Shown piece by piece: positions 24,911-36,768 of a stretch of 64,000 bases of DNA (position 1 is its first letter; each line of letters opens with the position of its first letter). Below the pieces are notes generated by a model. The model did not search any database. It was not told where the DNA came from and saw nothing but the letters and a program-made list of their open reading frames with translations. Origin of the DNA: Quercus robur (Eukaryota; Streptophyta; Magnoliopsida; Fagales; Fagaceae); assembly GCF_932294415.1 (NCBI RefSeq), contig NC_065538.1, positions 80,055,834 through 80,119,833 of the forward strand. The letters run 5' to 3'. A program made the position numbers and the translations under genes.

Positions 24911-25572
24911 ATTAGTAATTTCATAAATTATGATTTCAAAGATACCATAATAATCAAATTGTGTTTCGTTGGGTCCTCAATATATTTTCAAACAAAAGCT
25001 CACATAAGTAATTCTTGAAGCATTCGAAAACCCAAATCATTTACTGCCAAGTAAAACATGGTTTTCAAGAATGAAATAATTCGTTGTTTATTGTTTATTT
25101 AATTTCAAATAATTCGAGATTCAGAGATCAAGTCCAAACACTCATTAGAATTGGAGGATTAAAATTATTGGAGCTATACTCATCCAAAAAAAATTAGCTT
25201 ATAGTAGTGTTGGGGCCTCTTTTCTTTTATCATCCTGCCAAAGAAAACAAAGGACTCAAATGATGAGGGGCATGTTGGAGCCTAGATGGAGTTTTTCAAT
25301 GTGCGGTTTGATTTAGATCAATGAAACTTTATTTGGTTTACAGATGAGATGAGAATGCCTAAGTAGAGGCCACATACAATCAAAGTCAAAACTTTTCCTA
25401 TATGTAGGTTACAACCTTTTCTTACTAACAAATAGAAATATACATTTTCTTTTTTAGAAGAAGAAATTTAGATGTGTTAGTTGAATATGATTCAACTAAT
25501 AAAAGTCTTTAATGTGATAATAAATATTGGAGATTAAACCTTCAAAAAATTTGTCAAAATTTAAGAATGAAT

Positions 25573-25588
25573 CCCCCCCCCCCCCCCC
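25573..25588 (+). repeat. Poly-C tract (C16)
   Basis: Sixteen C residues within an insertion present only in segmental copy B. Confidence 0.85.
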
Positions 25589-25821
25589 TCTCAAAAGTTA
25601 TGTAGCCCATAAATTCAATAGGCTTCTAATAAACTAGAAAGAATATAAATTTTAAAAAATGTACTTCAAACCCTAATGCTAACAACTTATCACAATACAA
25701 ATAATTGAACTACTTTTTTTAAGTTTTAACAATTATTAAATGATAGTCTATCATATAAATTATCTTTCTTTTTTTAGAGGAAAAAAAAAAGCTAGCAGAT
25801 CTAGCAACATGTGTTTTTTTT

Positions 25822-26113
25822 CCTACTAGAAAGCTTATTCCAAATAGCAATATTTCATTTGTTCAAGTCATTTCAACTCTGAGTGGTCAAAATGAGTAGG
25901 GGCTGTTTAGTAGTGTATTTTAAACAACAGTTTTTAGTGTTTAAACAACATTTCATGTATTTTCACTCCTACTACAAAGCTTATTCCAAATAGCAATATT
26001 TCATTAGTTCAAGTCATTTCAACTCTGAGTAGTCAAAATGAGTAGGAGCTGTTTGGTAGTGTATTTTAAATAACAGTTTTTAGTATTTAAACAACATTTC
26101 ATATATTTTCACA
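25822..26113. repeat. Tandem duplication, 2 x 146 bp
   Basis: CCTACTASAAAGCTTATTCC occurs at 25822 and again at 25968, and the two units stay alignable to the TTTAAACAACATTTCATRTA motif. Only one unit is present in segmental copy A. Confidence 0.8.
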
Positions 26114-26184
26114 CACTTTTTCACCCACACTTATTTCCAAAAAATACAAACAACGTTATTAGAACAATATTACCAAACAAGTCC
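26046..26184 (+). mobile_element. Small MITE, about 139 bp
   Basis: Left end GAGCTGTTTGGTAGTG and right end (minus strand) GGACTTGTTTGGTAATATTG are imperfect inverted repeats. The 3'-truncated version in the preceding tandem unit shows that the duplication included part of the element. A relative is nested at 7410-7546. Confidence 0.6.
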
Positions 26185-26842
26185 AATGTCTAGGGTAATT
26201 TCATCAATATTTCATTGAACAAGGCCTAAGTCTAACACTGTTACCCAAAGGCCCCCAAATGTATCCCAAATGAAGGTGCAGCCTACAGATTCAGGTCTCA
26301 CAGGACTAGGCCTAGCTTCCCTCAAAGGTTTGACCTCAATTTGCATCATTGACGACAAAAAATATAGATTTTACGAGAAAGACTACAAATGTAGTTTAAT
26401 AAATTCTTGTTTGCCAAAATTTGAAAAGAAAAAGAAGATGGAAGTAATAAAATGAGCTCTAAATTCTAAAGTTTTTTCTTTAAAAAAAAAATTATATAAA
26501 TTGCCACTTGTTTGATAGACCCAATTGTCTAAGTTAGAGATGAGTGGTAGATGGTTCCGACCAAGTTACTAAGCAAGAAGAGTAAAAATGATCCTTTGAT
26601 AGAATCGGGTCAAGTTGTGGGTTGACACTAAACCAAATTCAACTCAACTCATGAGTAAACTGATTTCCTCAATTTTTATTTTTATTATTATTATTATCTT
26701 TTAAATGTTTCATGTCCGAGTTGATCAAAAGCATGATTGGTCCAAAACAGGGATGGATGACTTGCTTGATGGCAGTTCCTTCTCGACACTTTTTGAACCA
26801 AAAAGCTACAAGGTTGAAGTTATTATTATTATTATTATTATG

Positions 26843-27234
26843 ACAAAGTTTAGTTACAAAATTGATTATAGTCTTAAGTTATAACTTTATTTAATACCTT
26901 TTTATTAGAGATAAATTTTGACAAATCCACTATTGAATTATATCTAATTCTTATATCCTCCATACTTACAATTTCAAGAAAATTAAAGATTAATAGCTAT
27001 GTTATCAATAAATTATTTAAATTGCAAGTTTTTGTAGTTTAAAATTATGCATAAAATATAAGTTTATAGATTATATAGTAAATAATATCCGATTGACATA
27101 AAATTTGACATATGTATTAAAAGCATAAAAAACATGTAATTCAATGGTTAGATTTTCAAAATATGTAGTAATGTTTATTTTACTGAATAAGACTGTAACC
27201 TTAAATTACAACTAATTTTGTAGCTAAATTTTGT
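26843..27234 (+). mobile_element. MITE family M1, complete copy
   Basis: The ends form inverted repeats of about 40 bp: ACAAAGTTTAGTTACAAAAT on the left and ACAAAATTTAGCTACAAAAT on the right (minus strand). It sits within an ATT microsatellite. Segmental copy A has the same flanks (GGTTGAAGTTATTATT, about 13450-13480) without the element, which confirms an insertion of about 390 bp. The superfamily is not established because the target duplication is masked by the ATT repeat. Confidence 0.8.
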
Positions 27235-27250
27235 TATTATTATTATTATT

Positions 27251-27610
27251 TATGTGTAAATAACAATTCTCCAAGATATCAATTAAACTTCTGAGAGAAT
27301 TCATAGATAGGCTAGTAAAGTTTTAACTAAATTCTAACTTAAAATATTACTCCTCACTCACGTACACTGTCTCTAATTATTTTTTTAATTATATTTAATA
27401 AGTAATACTATAACCACAAATTATTATTGTTGTTATCGTTTATGTGTAAATAAACAATTCTTCAAGATATCAATTAAACCTCGAAGAGCAATCACAGATA
27501 GGTTGGCAAGTAAATTCTAAACTAAATTTTAACTTAAAACCTCACTCCTCATTCACATGCACCTATACTAGACTCTCTAATTATTTTTCAATTATATCTA
27601 AATTGTAATA
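27251..27610. repeat. Tandem duplication, about 190-bp period
   Basis: TATGTGTAAATAA followed by CAAGATATCAATTAAAC occurs at 27251 and 27441, and both units continue to a CTCTAATTATTTTTNAATTA motif. Copy A has one unit (about 13475-13640). Confidence 0.75.
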
Positions 27611-28562
27611 CTATATTCACAAACTTTTTTATAATATTTTTTTTTCAAATGGTTGAGATGAAAAATTCTTATTGGTTCTACCATTGACATCATTTTATTA
27701 TTATTATTATTATTATTAATCACTGATCGCATTAACAGTTTGTTAAAAGTTTGTAGCTCTAGAATTTTTCATATCTAAATATATTGTTTTCAATATTTTT
27801 TATTGCCTAGATATCAAAATAAAATGAATTTTTTCATCTCTTCGACACATTTGCCATAATCTATTGTTCTTTTCCATAGTGATAGAAAGAATTCACAAGC
27901 CATAAGCTATTGTTCTTTTTCATAGAAAAAACTCACGATTCCAATTTCACGTATCACAAAAACACAAATTACAAACCATAAACTCACATGTATCTTCCAC
28001 AATTCATTTCAGTGCAGCTCCCTCTTGATTCTTTTCATATCTTCCCCAATGCTTTTCTTCTCTCTCATCTCACCTCTAACATATTAGAAAATAATCAAGC
28101 CAAACCTCACTAGATTCATCGACGAAGGTAACTCATCACTTGATTTCTCCGTCATGGCCATTGGCCAGCAAAATTGGGCAGTCGGATTCATTTCATCAAA
28201 GACTGCCCATGCAGTTCAACCTCTCACACCAGTGGTTTGATTTTCTCAATCCCCACGAGTTGCTGTCTTGCCCCTCCACCCTCATGAGCCATTGCAAGAT
28301 TCATAAAATTTGGCATGGTGTTACAAGTCTGGTACAGTTTTTTGGTTGATATAGTAAGTTTTTTATTAAAAATGGTATTTACATAGCATTATTCACATAC
28401 CCTGATATAAATTGCTCCATGCCTATTAAACTTAATATAAAAAAGGCTGCACCAAACATGATCCCAGTTTTATGGAGCATCTATATGATATAGTAATACC
28501 ACTGACATTAGATGGCATCTACTACGTTTTTTGGTAAACAGTATCAAACAAACCATTTTAGT

Positions 28563-30997
28563 AGAATGGGGGGCCCTCAAGATATAGAAATCCAAGTCAA
28601 CCTAGGCCACTAAAGAAGTCCCACACGTGAAAGGAAATATTAGTATTCAAGTTCATGAAGCTTCATTACTTCTTCCAAGGGCAGAAGAATCAAATCCTTT
28701 AAAAAAACATATTAACCAAATTGAGGACTGACCAAAGAATATCATGTCAGATGGTTGGCTTTTCTTATCCGCTAAAACTTTTTTACTTTTTTTTCTCAGA
28801 TTTTTTATTTTTAATTTTTGGGTATAAATAAGCTAACTTTTAGCATTTTCTCACACATTTTAACATAAAAATTATCATTTTTTATTTTTTTATTTTTTTA
28901 TAAATACTATACAAATAAGCTAATGAAAATAAGTTATGACTAACAGACACAACTCTCACTTGTGCATCAAACAAATATAAACATCTTATACATGCAAAAC
29001 ATGTATATGCATTCTGGGAAAATAAACTATGACCAACATACACCAACTCGAAGTTTTACCTGTGCATCAAACAAATATAAACACCATACGTATGCAAAAC
29101 ACGTTTATGCATTCTGGGTGGTGCACCTAATTGCAGGCTGAACTGCTGAAGACAGAAATGCATGCGCATAATCAAATTGAGAGGCTCAGCACTCAGATTC
29201 TATACCAGCAAATCCATGACATACAATTTTCAAGTGAAGTAAATCATTACTTCATGTTACCCAAAAAATAAAAGGAATTCAAGTCTTGCCAATGATAACT
29301 GACTAGATATTCACACATCTATGATATGCACCAGCACATGAGCAGACAGCATTTTACTAAGCTTAAGAGAGCTAAAACACCATTCTTCAATTGCATAGAA
29401 ATGGCATCAAGAGTATTACTAATGAGGATAGTTGGTCAAAATTGCAAAGTGCCAAGTCATTCAAGAGGTATTATCTTCACCATTTAGATACACTCTAAGC
29501 AGATGGGGGAGATTTCAACACCTAAATATCTCCGCTAAAAACACTAGGTAACACCATTTGATCCAACTTCAACATACAAGTGACAAGCAACAGTAAAATT
29601 CTGTAATAAAGAGATTACAGACATTGAAATTTGGATCAGTGACAACCAAATACAGAATGCCTTAACAAGAACTGCCCATGGGTTTCAAGGAAAGGTTGAG
29701 AGAAGATGGAGATCCTAAAACTTAAAAAAGCTCTTTTTCTCTGAAGAGGAAATTCCATAATTTGATTCCCCCAAGTATGCTTTCGGCAAGTGGTATTCAG
29801 AGGGCCTCACTCTCCCAGGAGTATATCATATAGCATTCTAAATATATAGATGTCTGCACTAAAGACTACAGGCCACAAAGAAAATATGACCACTAAAATT
29901 GTTTTGTAAAATATCAAGTGTGAGGAGTCAGATGCAATAAGCTACAAAGTATGCTAAAAAAGCTGTGATGTCCAATACATCATTGCAATGATATTGTATA
30001 GAGTACTCACTGTAACGTAAAGAAAGTAAAGCACATTGTGGTGCTAGAGTAATGAAGTGAGGGTAATTGTTCATAATTGCTAGAGTATAAGCACTCCAAT
30101 ATGAAAAGCACACATCCTACAACAATATCCGATTTTTGTTGAACATAATCAATTCAAACAAAATGGTCATCTTGAAATTGGAAACACAGGCACCAAGAAA
30201 AAGAAAAGCTGCCCAGCATGGAAGCAAAAGAATTGGATCTGATGCCCATCTTAAAATCAAATCCTACTTTTAAAGGAATATCATGTCAGTAACACAAACC
30301 AGAAGGGGCCTTCTAAGTCAAAAATAACTGACAAACTAAAGGGAAAGAAATCTCTCTGACACAAAGACCCGCAACACTAAAAATTAGCGTTACAAGATAA
30401 ATCTGTATAATAAGAACATCCTAGATTTCAGCAAAAAAATATAATAAAATAAAATAAGAACATCCTAGATACTTAGTAGAAGGGATAGAGTTCAATAAAC
30501 CACAAGCCAAACTAGTGTTGATCATGTTGTTTACCTCACACTATCCTATCTTATTTTTCACAAAACAAAGATAACAAAGCTTGCATCCCAAGTCAAAGAC
30601 CACAGATTTAGTTTCCACATTCCTAGTACAACATGCTAATTATATCAGCAGCCATAATATAGTTACAAACAATTCACACAATCAGTCAACTACTCCTACA
30701 ATGCAGCATAGAATTACTAAAAATAGAATCAACCAGCATTGCTCGGATTCAACAACAATTCAGATAATTCAATATGCAACAATTTCCCATTAAAACAGCT
30801 AAACAAAGAGCGCTAGCTCTCATCATTTTCACCTTATTTCACAATGTACAACATACATTTTTTTTTCTTTGTACAACAATTTAACAAAAAAAGAAAAAAA
30901 GGAAAAAAAAACCCAACTCACCTTAACTCCATCCAAAGCCAAAAAACCCCATCTTTCTCAATTCTTATGTTTTTTTTTTTCTTTAAAAAAATCACTG
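28563..30997. other. Mostly unique intergenic DNA 3' of the U-box gene
   Basis: This stretch is less repetitive than the first 28 kb. A short tandem duplication (TGTGCATCAAACAAATATAA at 28962 and 29061, about 99-bp period) is the only clear repeat. It lies downstream of the minus-strand U-box gene, so part may be 3' untranslated sequence; a GAGGTAAAC donor-like motif on the minus strand near 30535 could reflect a 3'-UTR intron, but this is not proven. No protein-coding gene is supported. Confidence 0.4.
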
Positions 30998-32101
30998 CTA
31001 AGAGTGATTTCCACGCAAAACCTCAACCAAACTCGAAGCTTTTCGATTAATCTTCTCATTCTCAACCTCCACCAAGCCCAAACAAATCTCCAAAACCCCT
31101 TCTCTCCTTGCCTCCACACACATTTCTTCGCTATAACAACACAAAGAACTCAATGTTAACAATGCGTAATCCACCCCTCTTGCGCTCCCATTCTTCAAAA
31201 CCCTCACTAAAACCCTCACCAACCCATTAACTCTTTCCATTGCCTCTCTCCCTTCTTTGCTTTTTCCCAAAAGACCCAATACCTCAATTGCCCTCTCGAG
31301 CCCAGAATCGGCAATTCCCACGAGAATCGGCACAGCCCCGCATTGCGCCGCGCGGCGCCGATTATCGGGGTACGAGCAGAGCGCGTACAGCGCAGTCGCC
31401 GCCTCTTTCCTCTCGCGCACTTTGCCCTCGCGCAGAAGCGCCACCAACGCGCGTATCGCGTACGGGTACGCGCCGATCGTCGCTTTATTCACCTCCACGA
31501 CCGCCAAGCTCGTCAAAATCGTCGCCGCCACGGCGCGCGAATCGGCCGAACCGGTTTGCAAAGACTCGACGACTCTGCCGATCGCGCCCTCCGCGACGAG
31601 ACCCACTTTGTTATCGTCGTCGAGGCTGAGATTGAGCAGCAGAGAGAGCGATTTCTCCTGCAAAATCGGGTTTTCGGATGAGTCGATACAGTTCAAAACG
31701 GCCGATACGGCGCCCGACTCGGTGATTTTTCGGCGAAACGCCGAGTCACGCTTTGACAGCTTAGTGAGCTGGTCGAGCGAGTTGAGCTTCGAGTCAAGAG
31801 ACGAAGAAACCGAGGTGAGCTTGAAGATTAAGGTTTGGGGCTCGGGGTAAGGCCGTGGTTTCGGCGGGGACACGAGGGCATAATTGGAAATGAGGCTGCG
31901 GAGAGCGTGGTTGGGGATGAGAGAAGGGTTTTCCGGGAGGGGTAGTTTGGTAATTGGACAAGTGCGGTGACCGGCGTCTAACCACCGTTGGATCGAGGCG
32001 CGATCGAAGGTGTGACCCGATGAGAGGATAACCGGGTCGGACATTATTTCGAGCGAAATCGGGCACTTGAAATCGTCCGGAAACTGATGATTAGCAGCCA
32101 T
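30998..32101 (-). CDS. PUB8: U-box domain-containing protein 8-like E3 ubiquitin ligase
   Basis: A complete intronless frame of 367 residues. The U-box lies at about residues 8-80: DDFKCPISLEIMSDPVIL, GHTFDRASIQRWL and TCPITKLPL are diagnostic. The rest (about 100-365) is a run of armadillo-type helices (LSLLLNLSLDD, EAATALYALCSY, AIEVLGLLG), which in this family bind substrates. U-box proteins act with an E2 enzyme to ubiquitinate targets, usually in cytosol or nucleus. Length and single-exon layout fit Arabidopsis PUB8. The start is the first Met, nine residues before the U-box core, with a pyrimidine-free purine-poor leader upstream. GC content is clearly higher than in the flanks, as expected for a real gene. 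A 197-codon open frame on the opposite strand is a by-product of that GC richness. Its in vivo substrate cannot be told from sequence. Confidence 0.93.
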   Translation of the reverse strand: MAANHQFPDDFKCPISLEIMSDPVILSSGHTFDRASIQRWLDAGHRTCPITKLPLPENPSLIPNHALRSLISNYALVSPPKPRPYPEPQTLIFKLTSVSSSLDSKLNSLDQLTKLSKRDSAFRRKITESGAVSAVLNCIDSSENPILQEKSLSLLLNLSLDDDNKVGLVAEGAIGRVVESLQTGSADSRAVAATILTSLAVVEVNKATIGAYPYAIRALVALLREGKVRERKEAATALYALCSYPDNRRRAAQCGAVPILVGIADSGLERAIEVLGLLGKSKEGREAMERVNGLVRVLVRVLKNGSARGVDYALLTLSSLCCYSEEMCVEARREGVLEICLGLVEVENEKINRKASSLVEVLRGNHS

Positions 32102-32439
32102 TTTTTGGGTTTTGGACTGTTTTTTTGTGTTTGTGTTTTTGTTTTTGATTTTTGATTTTTTTTTTTTTTTGGTGGGAGGGTTTTTATGAGGTTTTTAAGT
32201 GGGACTGATTTGGTCACCTCAGCTTGTGAGCCTTGGGAAAAATGAGTGACCAAATTGCTGATGGCCTCAAAGTTGACTTGAATTTCATTAAAGGGGTATG
32301 GAAATTTATAGGGGTGTTTTGGTCCTTTTAAATGACACCGTGTTAAGAGTTCTTATTGGCTTTTGGAGTCTGGATTATTTGCTTAAAAGTAGACAAGTAA
32401 CAAAGGAAAACAAAATAAGATTATGATGATTAAAACAGG
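32102..32439. other. 5' flank of the U-box gene
   Basis: Low-complexity T/G-rich plus-strand sequence (A/C-rich on the coding strand) from 32110 to 32175 is probably the 5' untranslated region. No TATA box could be assigned with confidence. Confidence 0.35.
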
Positions 32440-33560
32440 ATTTTGAGATGGATACAAAAATTAAAGAAATATTATGACCAAGTCTTATCTTTTTATTATA
32501 AAATGAATGATTAGATTTCTTTTTTTTTTTTTTTTCCATATTATCCATTATCTATTTATTTTATTGATTACTAGACAATATCTATTCTAATGTAATTAAT
32601 TTAACTATTAGAAGATCTTTGAGCGTGTTTAAATACAGTTTATTTTGTTGAAACTAAAAAATTATTACTGAAAGTATGATAGATAAAGGTAAAAGTTAGT
32701 TGAAATAGTACAGTATGGTTCATAAATAGTACCAAAAAGTGTAGTGAGGCTCATAAATAATAGCAAAAATAAGCTGAATAGTGAAATAATTTTAATTTTT
32801 CATCTACACCCGAACGCCACTTTAACTAAAATCTAAAATAGAGTTCCATATTATGAAGATATTAAAATTATTACCATCAAATATTTACAAATCAACTTAA
32901 CAAATTTTTCTTTAACCGCTTTGTCAGAAGTATGACATACACGCATCACCTTGAAGATGTAGGATAGTAACTCCAATCGTTTAATTGGGATTTATCTTAG
33001 GCGACCAAGGAAAACACACTTACGTTTGATTTGTGTCAATTCAACAAGATAACTAATGAATACGTGAATTACTTTTTACTATTTGGACACATTAATAAAC
33101 AAAGAATATTTCTATCTTATATAAAAAAATAAAAAATAAAAAAAGAAGAAGAAGAAGAAGAAAGAGAATGAATAAGGTTTTGATGAAAAGAAGATTTGAA
33201 ATGTATACATAAACAAACAAATTAAAGAAATATTATGACAAAGCCTTATCTATTTATTATAAAATGAATGATTAGATTTTGTCATATCATTTATAATCTA
33301 GGTAGATTCTAAAATAAGATTAATCCATACTTGTTTAAATATCGATGATCTGACAAAATCTAATCTAATCAATTTAACCATTAATGCATGTTAATCTAAT
33401 ATCTAAAATAGAGTTATGTATTAGGAAATGCTAAATCTTCTTTTTATGTAACAAATCCTCTTTTTAAATGCTTTGTTAGACGTGTGGCATACTCGCGTCA
33501 CCTTGAAGATGTCGGACTTTAACTCCAATCATTTGGTTGGGATTTATCTCAGTGAGTGAG
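32440..33560. repeat. Duplicated promoter-distal segment
   Basis: The block at 32440-33000 recurs at 33200-33555: both contain TTAAAGAAATATTATGACMA, then TATAAAATGAATGATTAGAT, then CACCTTGAAGATGT and GGGATTTATCT. The first copy is enlarged by the MITE at 32622-32823. A GAAGAA microsatellite separates the copies. A third fragment (TTCAACAAGATAAYTAATGA) recurs at about 33045 and 34285. Confidence 0.7.
32622..32823. mobile_element. Short MITE, copy 2
   Basis: Same family as 15418-15619: interior GAAATAGTACAG, CATAAATAGTACC and AAAAAGTGTAGTG. Ends GAGCGTGTTTAAATAC and (inverted) AAAGTGGCGTTCGGG. It interrupts one copy of the duplicated segment, so it inserted after that duplication. Confidence 0.65.
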
Positions 33561-36378
33561 TTTCATTTTGTTGGCAATCGAGAAGGACAAACCTACTGAT
33601 GTAGAACAAACATCATAGGCCTTCCTAAAGTAGCGAGAGCACTTGAAATCATAGTGCAAGACCAAGGGGTGCTAGTAGAACTCATTGGGGCGATGTTGTA
33701 GAATTTCATGAAATTTGGATGGTTAAAGGGAAACGGTTTTCTGTTTAAAATTTGTTGTTTTGCCATAAGGTGCATCTTAATTTTGGAAATTTTTTCCATT
33801 AAGGCATTGAAAACAATGAATTGCCGTTTTTAGTAATATTTTTTTCTTTAATAACTTTTTGCTCAAAAGTTAAAATAAGATTCCTCTTGTTTTGGGATGA
33901 CCTTTAAGGTCTGTATTTTATGATTTTGCATCTAATTCCAATTTTTTATTTTTAGCAAAAGTCGGTATTTTGCCGCCTAATCTTGTGTTAGCGCAAATGA
34001 GGGTTTTGGAGATTTTCCTAGTTATCCTAGGGTTTTGTCTTTTCTGTATTCATATGCCATGTAGCTTCTAGAGGTGGTCAAACTATTATTTTTGAATTTA
34101 TACAAAACTTAGCTTTACTATATTTTCTTTGGTGGATTCTAGAGAAAACACATTATGGATTCAGGGTAACTCCTCATAGATTCGAGGTTCACTACTAGAA
34201 AGAATTTAATTTCTATTTTATCAAAAAGAGTATCATGTATGCTTTCTTCAATCTTCCATGATATCATATACGTGTAATTTGTGCCTATTCAACAAGATAA
34301 TTAATGAATATGTGAATTGAGTTTCTACTCTTAGTGACATATTAATTGATAAAATTTATGTAATAAAATTTGCAATATTTTTTTTAGTATCACTTTATTT
34401 TTTTAATAATTCAATACTTACAATAATAGAGGAAGAAGAATTCAAACTCTCGTAAAGTTTAAGAGGTGATGCCGATGACATTGAGCTATAATAAGAATCT
34501 TAATCTCAATTTACAATTTTTTTTTTATTATTATTTTTTCGTTTTTAATATGTACTTTGGCCTCTATATCATAGTCCTCAAAACGCGTGAAGCATGAAAT
34601 GAATTGGTTTATATTTAATGATTTCTATGGTGAATTTGTCGAGTCTTTTTACAATTTGACAATAATACCCAAGTAATTGACTAAAATGTTCTTGACTAAG
34701 TCTTTGGAAATTAAGAAGGGTAATGTAGATAATTTGGATGGATGGAGTAATGTTCTTTTGCAATCTTGTAAGGTTTTGTCGGTTACTTTGCCTGAAACAA
34801 AGGGAATGGGGGAGGGAGGGTTCCTTTTTTCAAAGGGAGGAAAGTTATCATTCCCTTAACTTTTTCATTAATGACAAAGAAAAAAGCTATGTTTTCAGCA
34901 CTATGCCGTGGGATGGGCATTTTGGGGATTTCATATTTTTTTCCTAAGTATTTAAAACGGTTCTTTTGGCATTAAATGGTTGAGAGGAAAAGGGAAAGAA
35001 CGGAGACGTTGCAGTCACGGGAAAAAGTCTACAGTTACCGAAGATCTGGAATCACTAGCTTTTTTTTTTCTAAGGTTTATAATGACTAAATTGCCCTTCA
35101 AATATGGAAATTGTACCAAAAGTCCAAATTTATGTGCTAACTTAACACTGTTTAAGAGAACTTAAATGTTGACACGTGTTTGCATTGCTCTATAGACTTT
35201 CCTTGGTGTGACGTTCCACGGAATAAATAAATAAAGAAAACAATTTTCCTTTGTCTTAAATGCAAATAAATGAAAATTATGAGGATTTATCAATGGGGAG
35301 AATGCAAATAAATGACTAAAATGCAAATAAATAAATAATTTGATAATTGGGAGATTGAGGGTTTGAATTATGAACATTTTCAATGAAAATGTCAAGAAGT
35401 GCAATTTTAATTACAAGGTTCTTGCTTCTCAAAAAAAAAAAAAAAAAAAAATTCAAGGTTCTTAGTTGACACATGTGTAACAGTGTAGTCAAAGACTTGA
35501 TACGTCACTTCCATATATATTTAAAAATAAAACCCAATAAGAGTGCTTGGATTGTGAGTTCATTGATGGTAAACTTGAAGTTTCCAAATCCATCAATCAA
35601 ATGAAACCTATCATAACTTTGAATTGTTCATAATACTTAATAGTTAATTGAATTGAATCTCACTTCGAATAAAATTATATTACTTGATAACTTAAGATTG
35701 ACTTATTTTTAATACTTTTTAAATTGGAATTTTTTTTAATAAGAAATTGTCACATTATCTACTAATTAAATAAAATGTAAAAATTAAAACTCACTATTAC
35801 TTATCATTGTATATTTAAAATAAAAGGATATGTCCAATTAAAAAAAGTACTCTAGATAAGCCACACCCTAATAACTTTAGACTTTTATTTATTTATTTAT
35901 TTTTTTTGAGAAACTAGACTTTTAGTTATTTAATTTCCTTAATGTAACTAGCATTATCTTCATTGACCTTAAAAAAATCTTCTTAATTAAGGCATCAAGA
36001 AAACACACCCTTTTTTAAAACAAAATCAAATAATCAAATCAAGTCTATCACAAACAATATCTCAGCCTAATAAAGGTCATTGATCCACATGTAATCAGAT
36101 CAAGCAGGCAAAATTAAAATTATCTTAAACACATCTCAAACGACTTTCTCATATTTTCATGTATAAGAGCCACTCTAATATTTAACCGAATTTTCTAATT
36201 TTGAAACAGATCTTTCCATGTTTCCTTACAATAAATATGAAGTGGGATTCAATCTATAATTTGCCTAACAATTTAAGTCATGTATAGAACAAGTAAAAAT
36301 TAAAGGTTATAAAACCTTCAGTAGCTTGTCCAATGTGGGCAACAATCTCTATATTGTCATTATAAATTTTTGGAGCCC
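33561..36378. other. Intergenic, no gene supported
   Basis: Short frames exist (for example minus 33593-33799 and plus 34677-34947) but none shows a recognisable domain, codon bias or a splice context. The A-run at 35432-35451 and small T-tracts are the only evident simple repeats. Confidence 0.4.
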
Positions 36379-36599
36379 CTTTAGCATCAGTTTGGATAGT
36401 TTGGTTTCAACTGCGTTTGCATCCAACTTAGTGGGTCTTGTGCACTGTTTACGGGACCCACAAGTACTTTGTTCAACAAAATTTTCATTAAAATTGAATT
36501 CCACGGTACTATTCACATATTTGAAAATTATTTTGTTACAATATTTTCAGTTTTCAGTTTTCAACTTTCAATAATAAGTGATATCCAAATAGACTCTTA
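36379..36599. mobile_element. MITE with GTTTGGATA ends, copy 1
   Basis: Left end GCATCAGTTTGGATAG and inverted right end AAGAGTCTATTTGGATATC. The interior (GGGTCTTGTGCACTG, CGGGACCCACAAGTAC, ATTCCACGGTACTATTCACA) matches the copy at 58056-58312. Confidence 0.65.
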
Positions 36600-36742
36600 G
36601 TAATAGAACTCTAAACATTTCTATTTGTGTTAAGTTACAGAATTGGGAAAGCCCATGACATTGATGATGAAAAAAATGTTGTACAAAAGATACATTTCTA
36701 ACAGAGATGGATGGATATAATTGAAAATGTACAAATATTTTA

Positions 36743-36768
36743 CCCCCCCCCCCCCAAAAAAAAAAAAA
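36743..36768 (+). repeat. C13 followed by A13
   Basis: A run of 13 C residues passes directly into 13 A residues. No surrounding element explains it. Confidence 0.85.

Larger units (their letters stand above)
24480..28562. repeat. Segmental duplication, copy B
   Basis: This is the partner of copy A (see 9926-15420). Extra sequence relative to A lies at about 24960-25480, 25510-25600 (including a C-run), 26545-26690 and 26843-27234 (MITE). Internal tandem duplications at 25822-26113 and 27251-27610 arose in B only. Confidence 0.75.

Noticed and set aside
31257..31850. 197-codon plus-strand frame
   Set aside because: It lies fully antisense to the U-box gene and exists because that gene is GC-rich; its translation has no recognisable domain.
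33593..33799. 68-codon minus-strand frame
   Set aside because: It looks protein-like in places but I recognise no family, and no continuation is found on either side.
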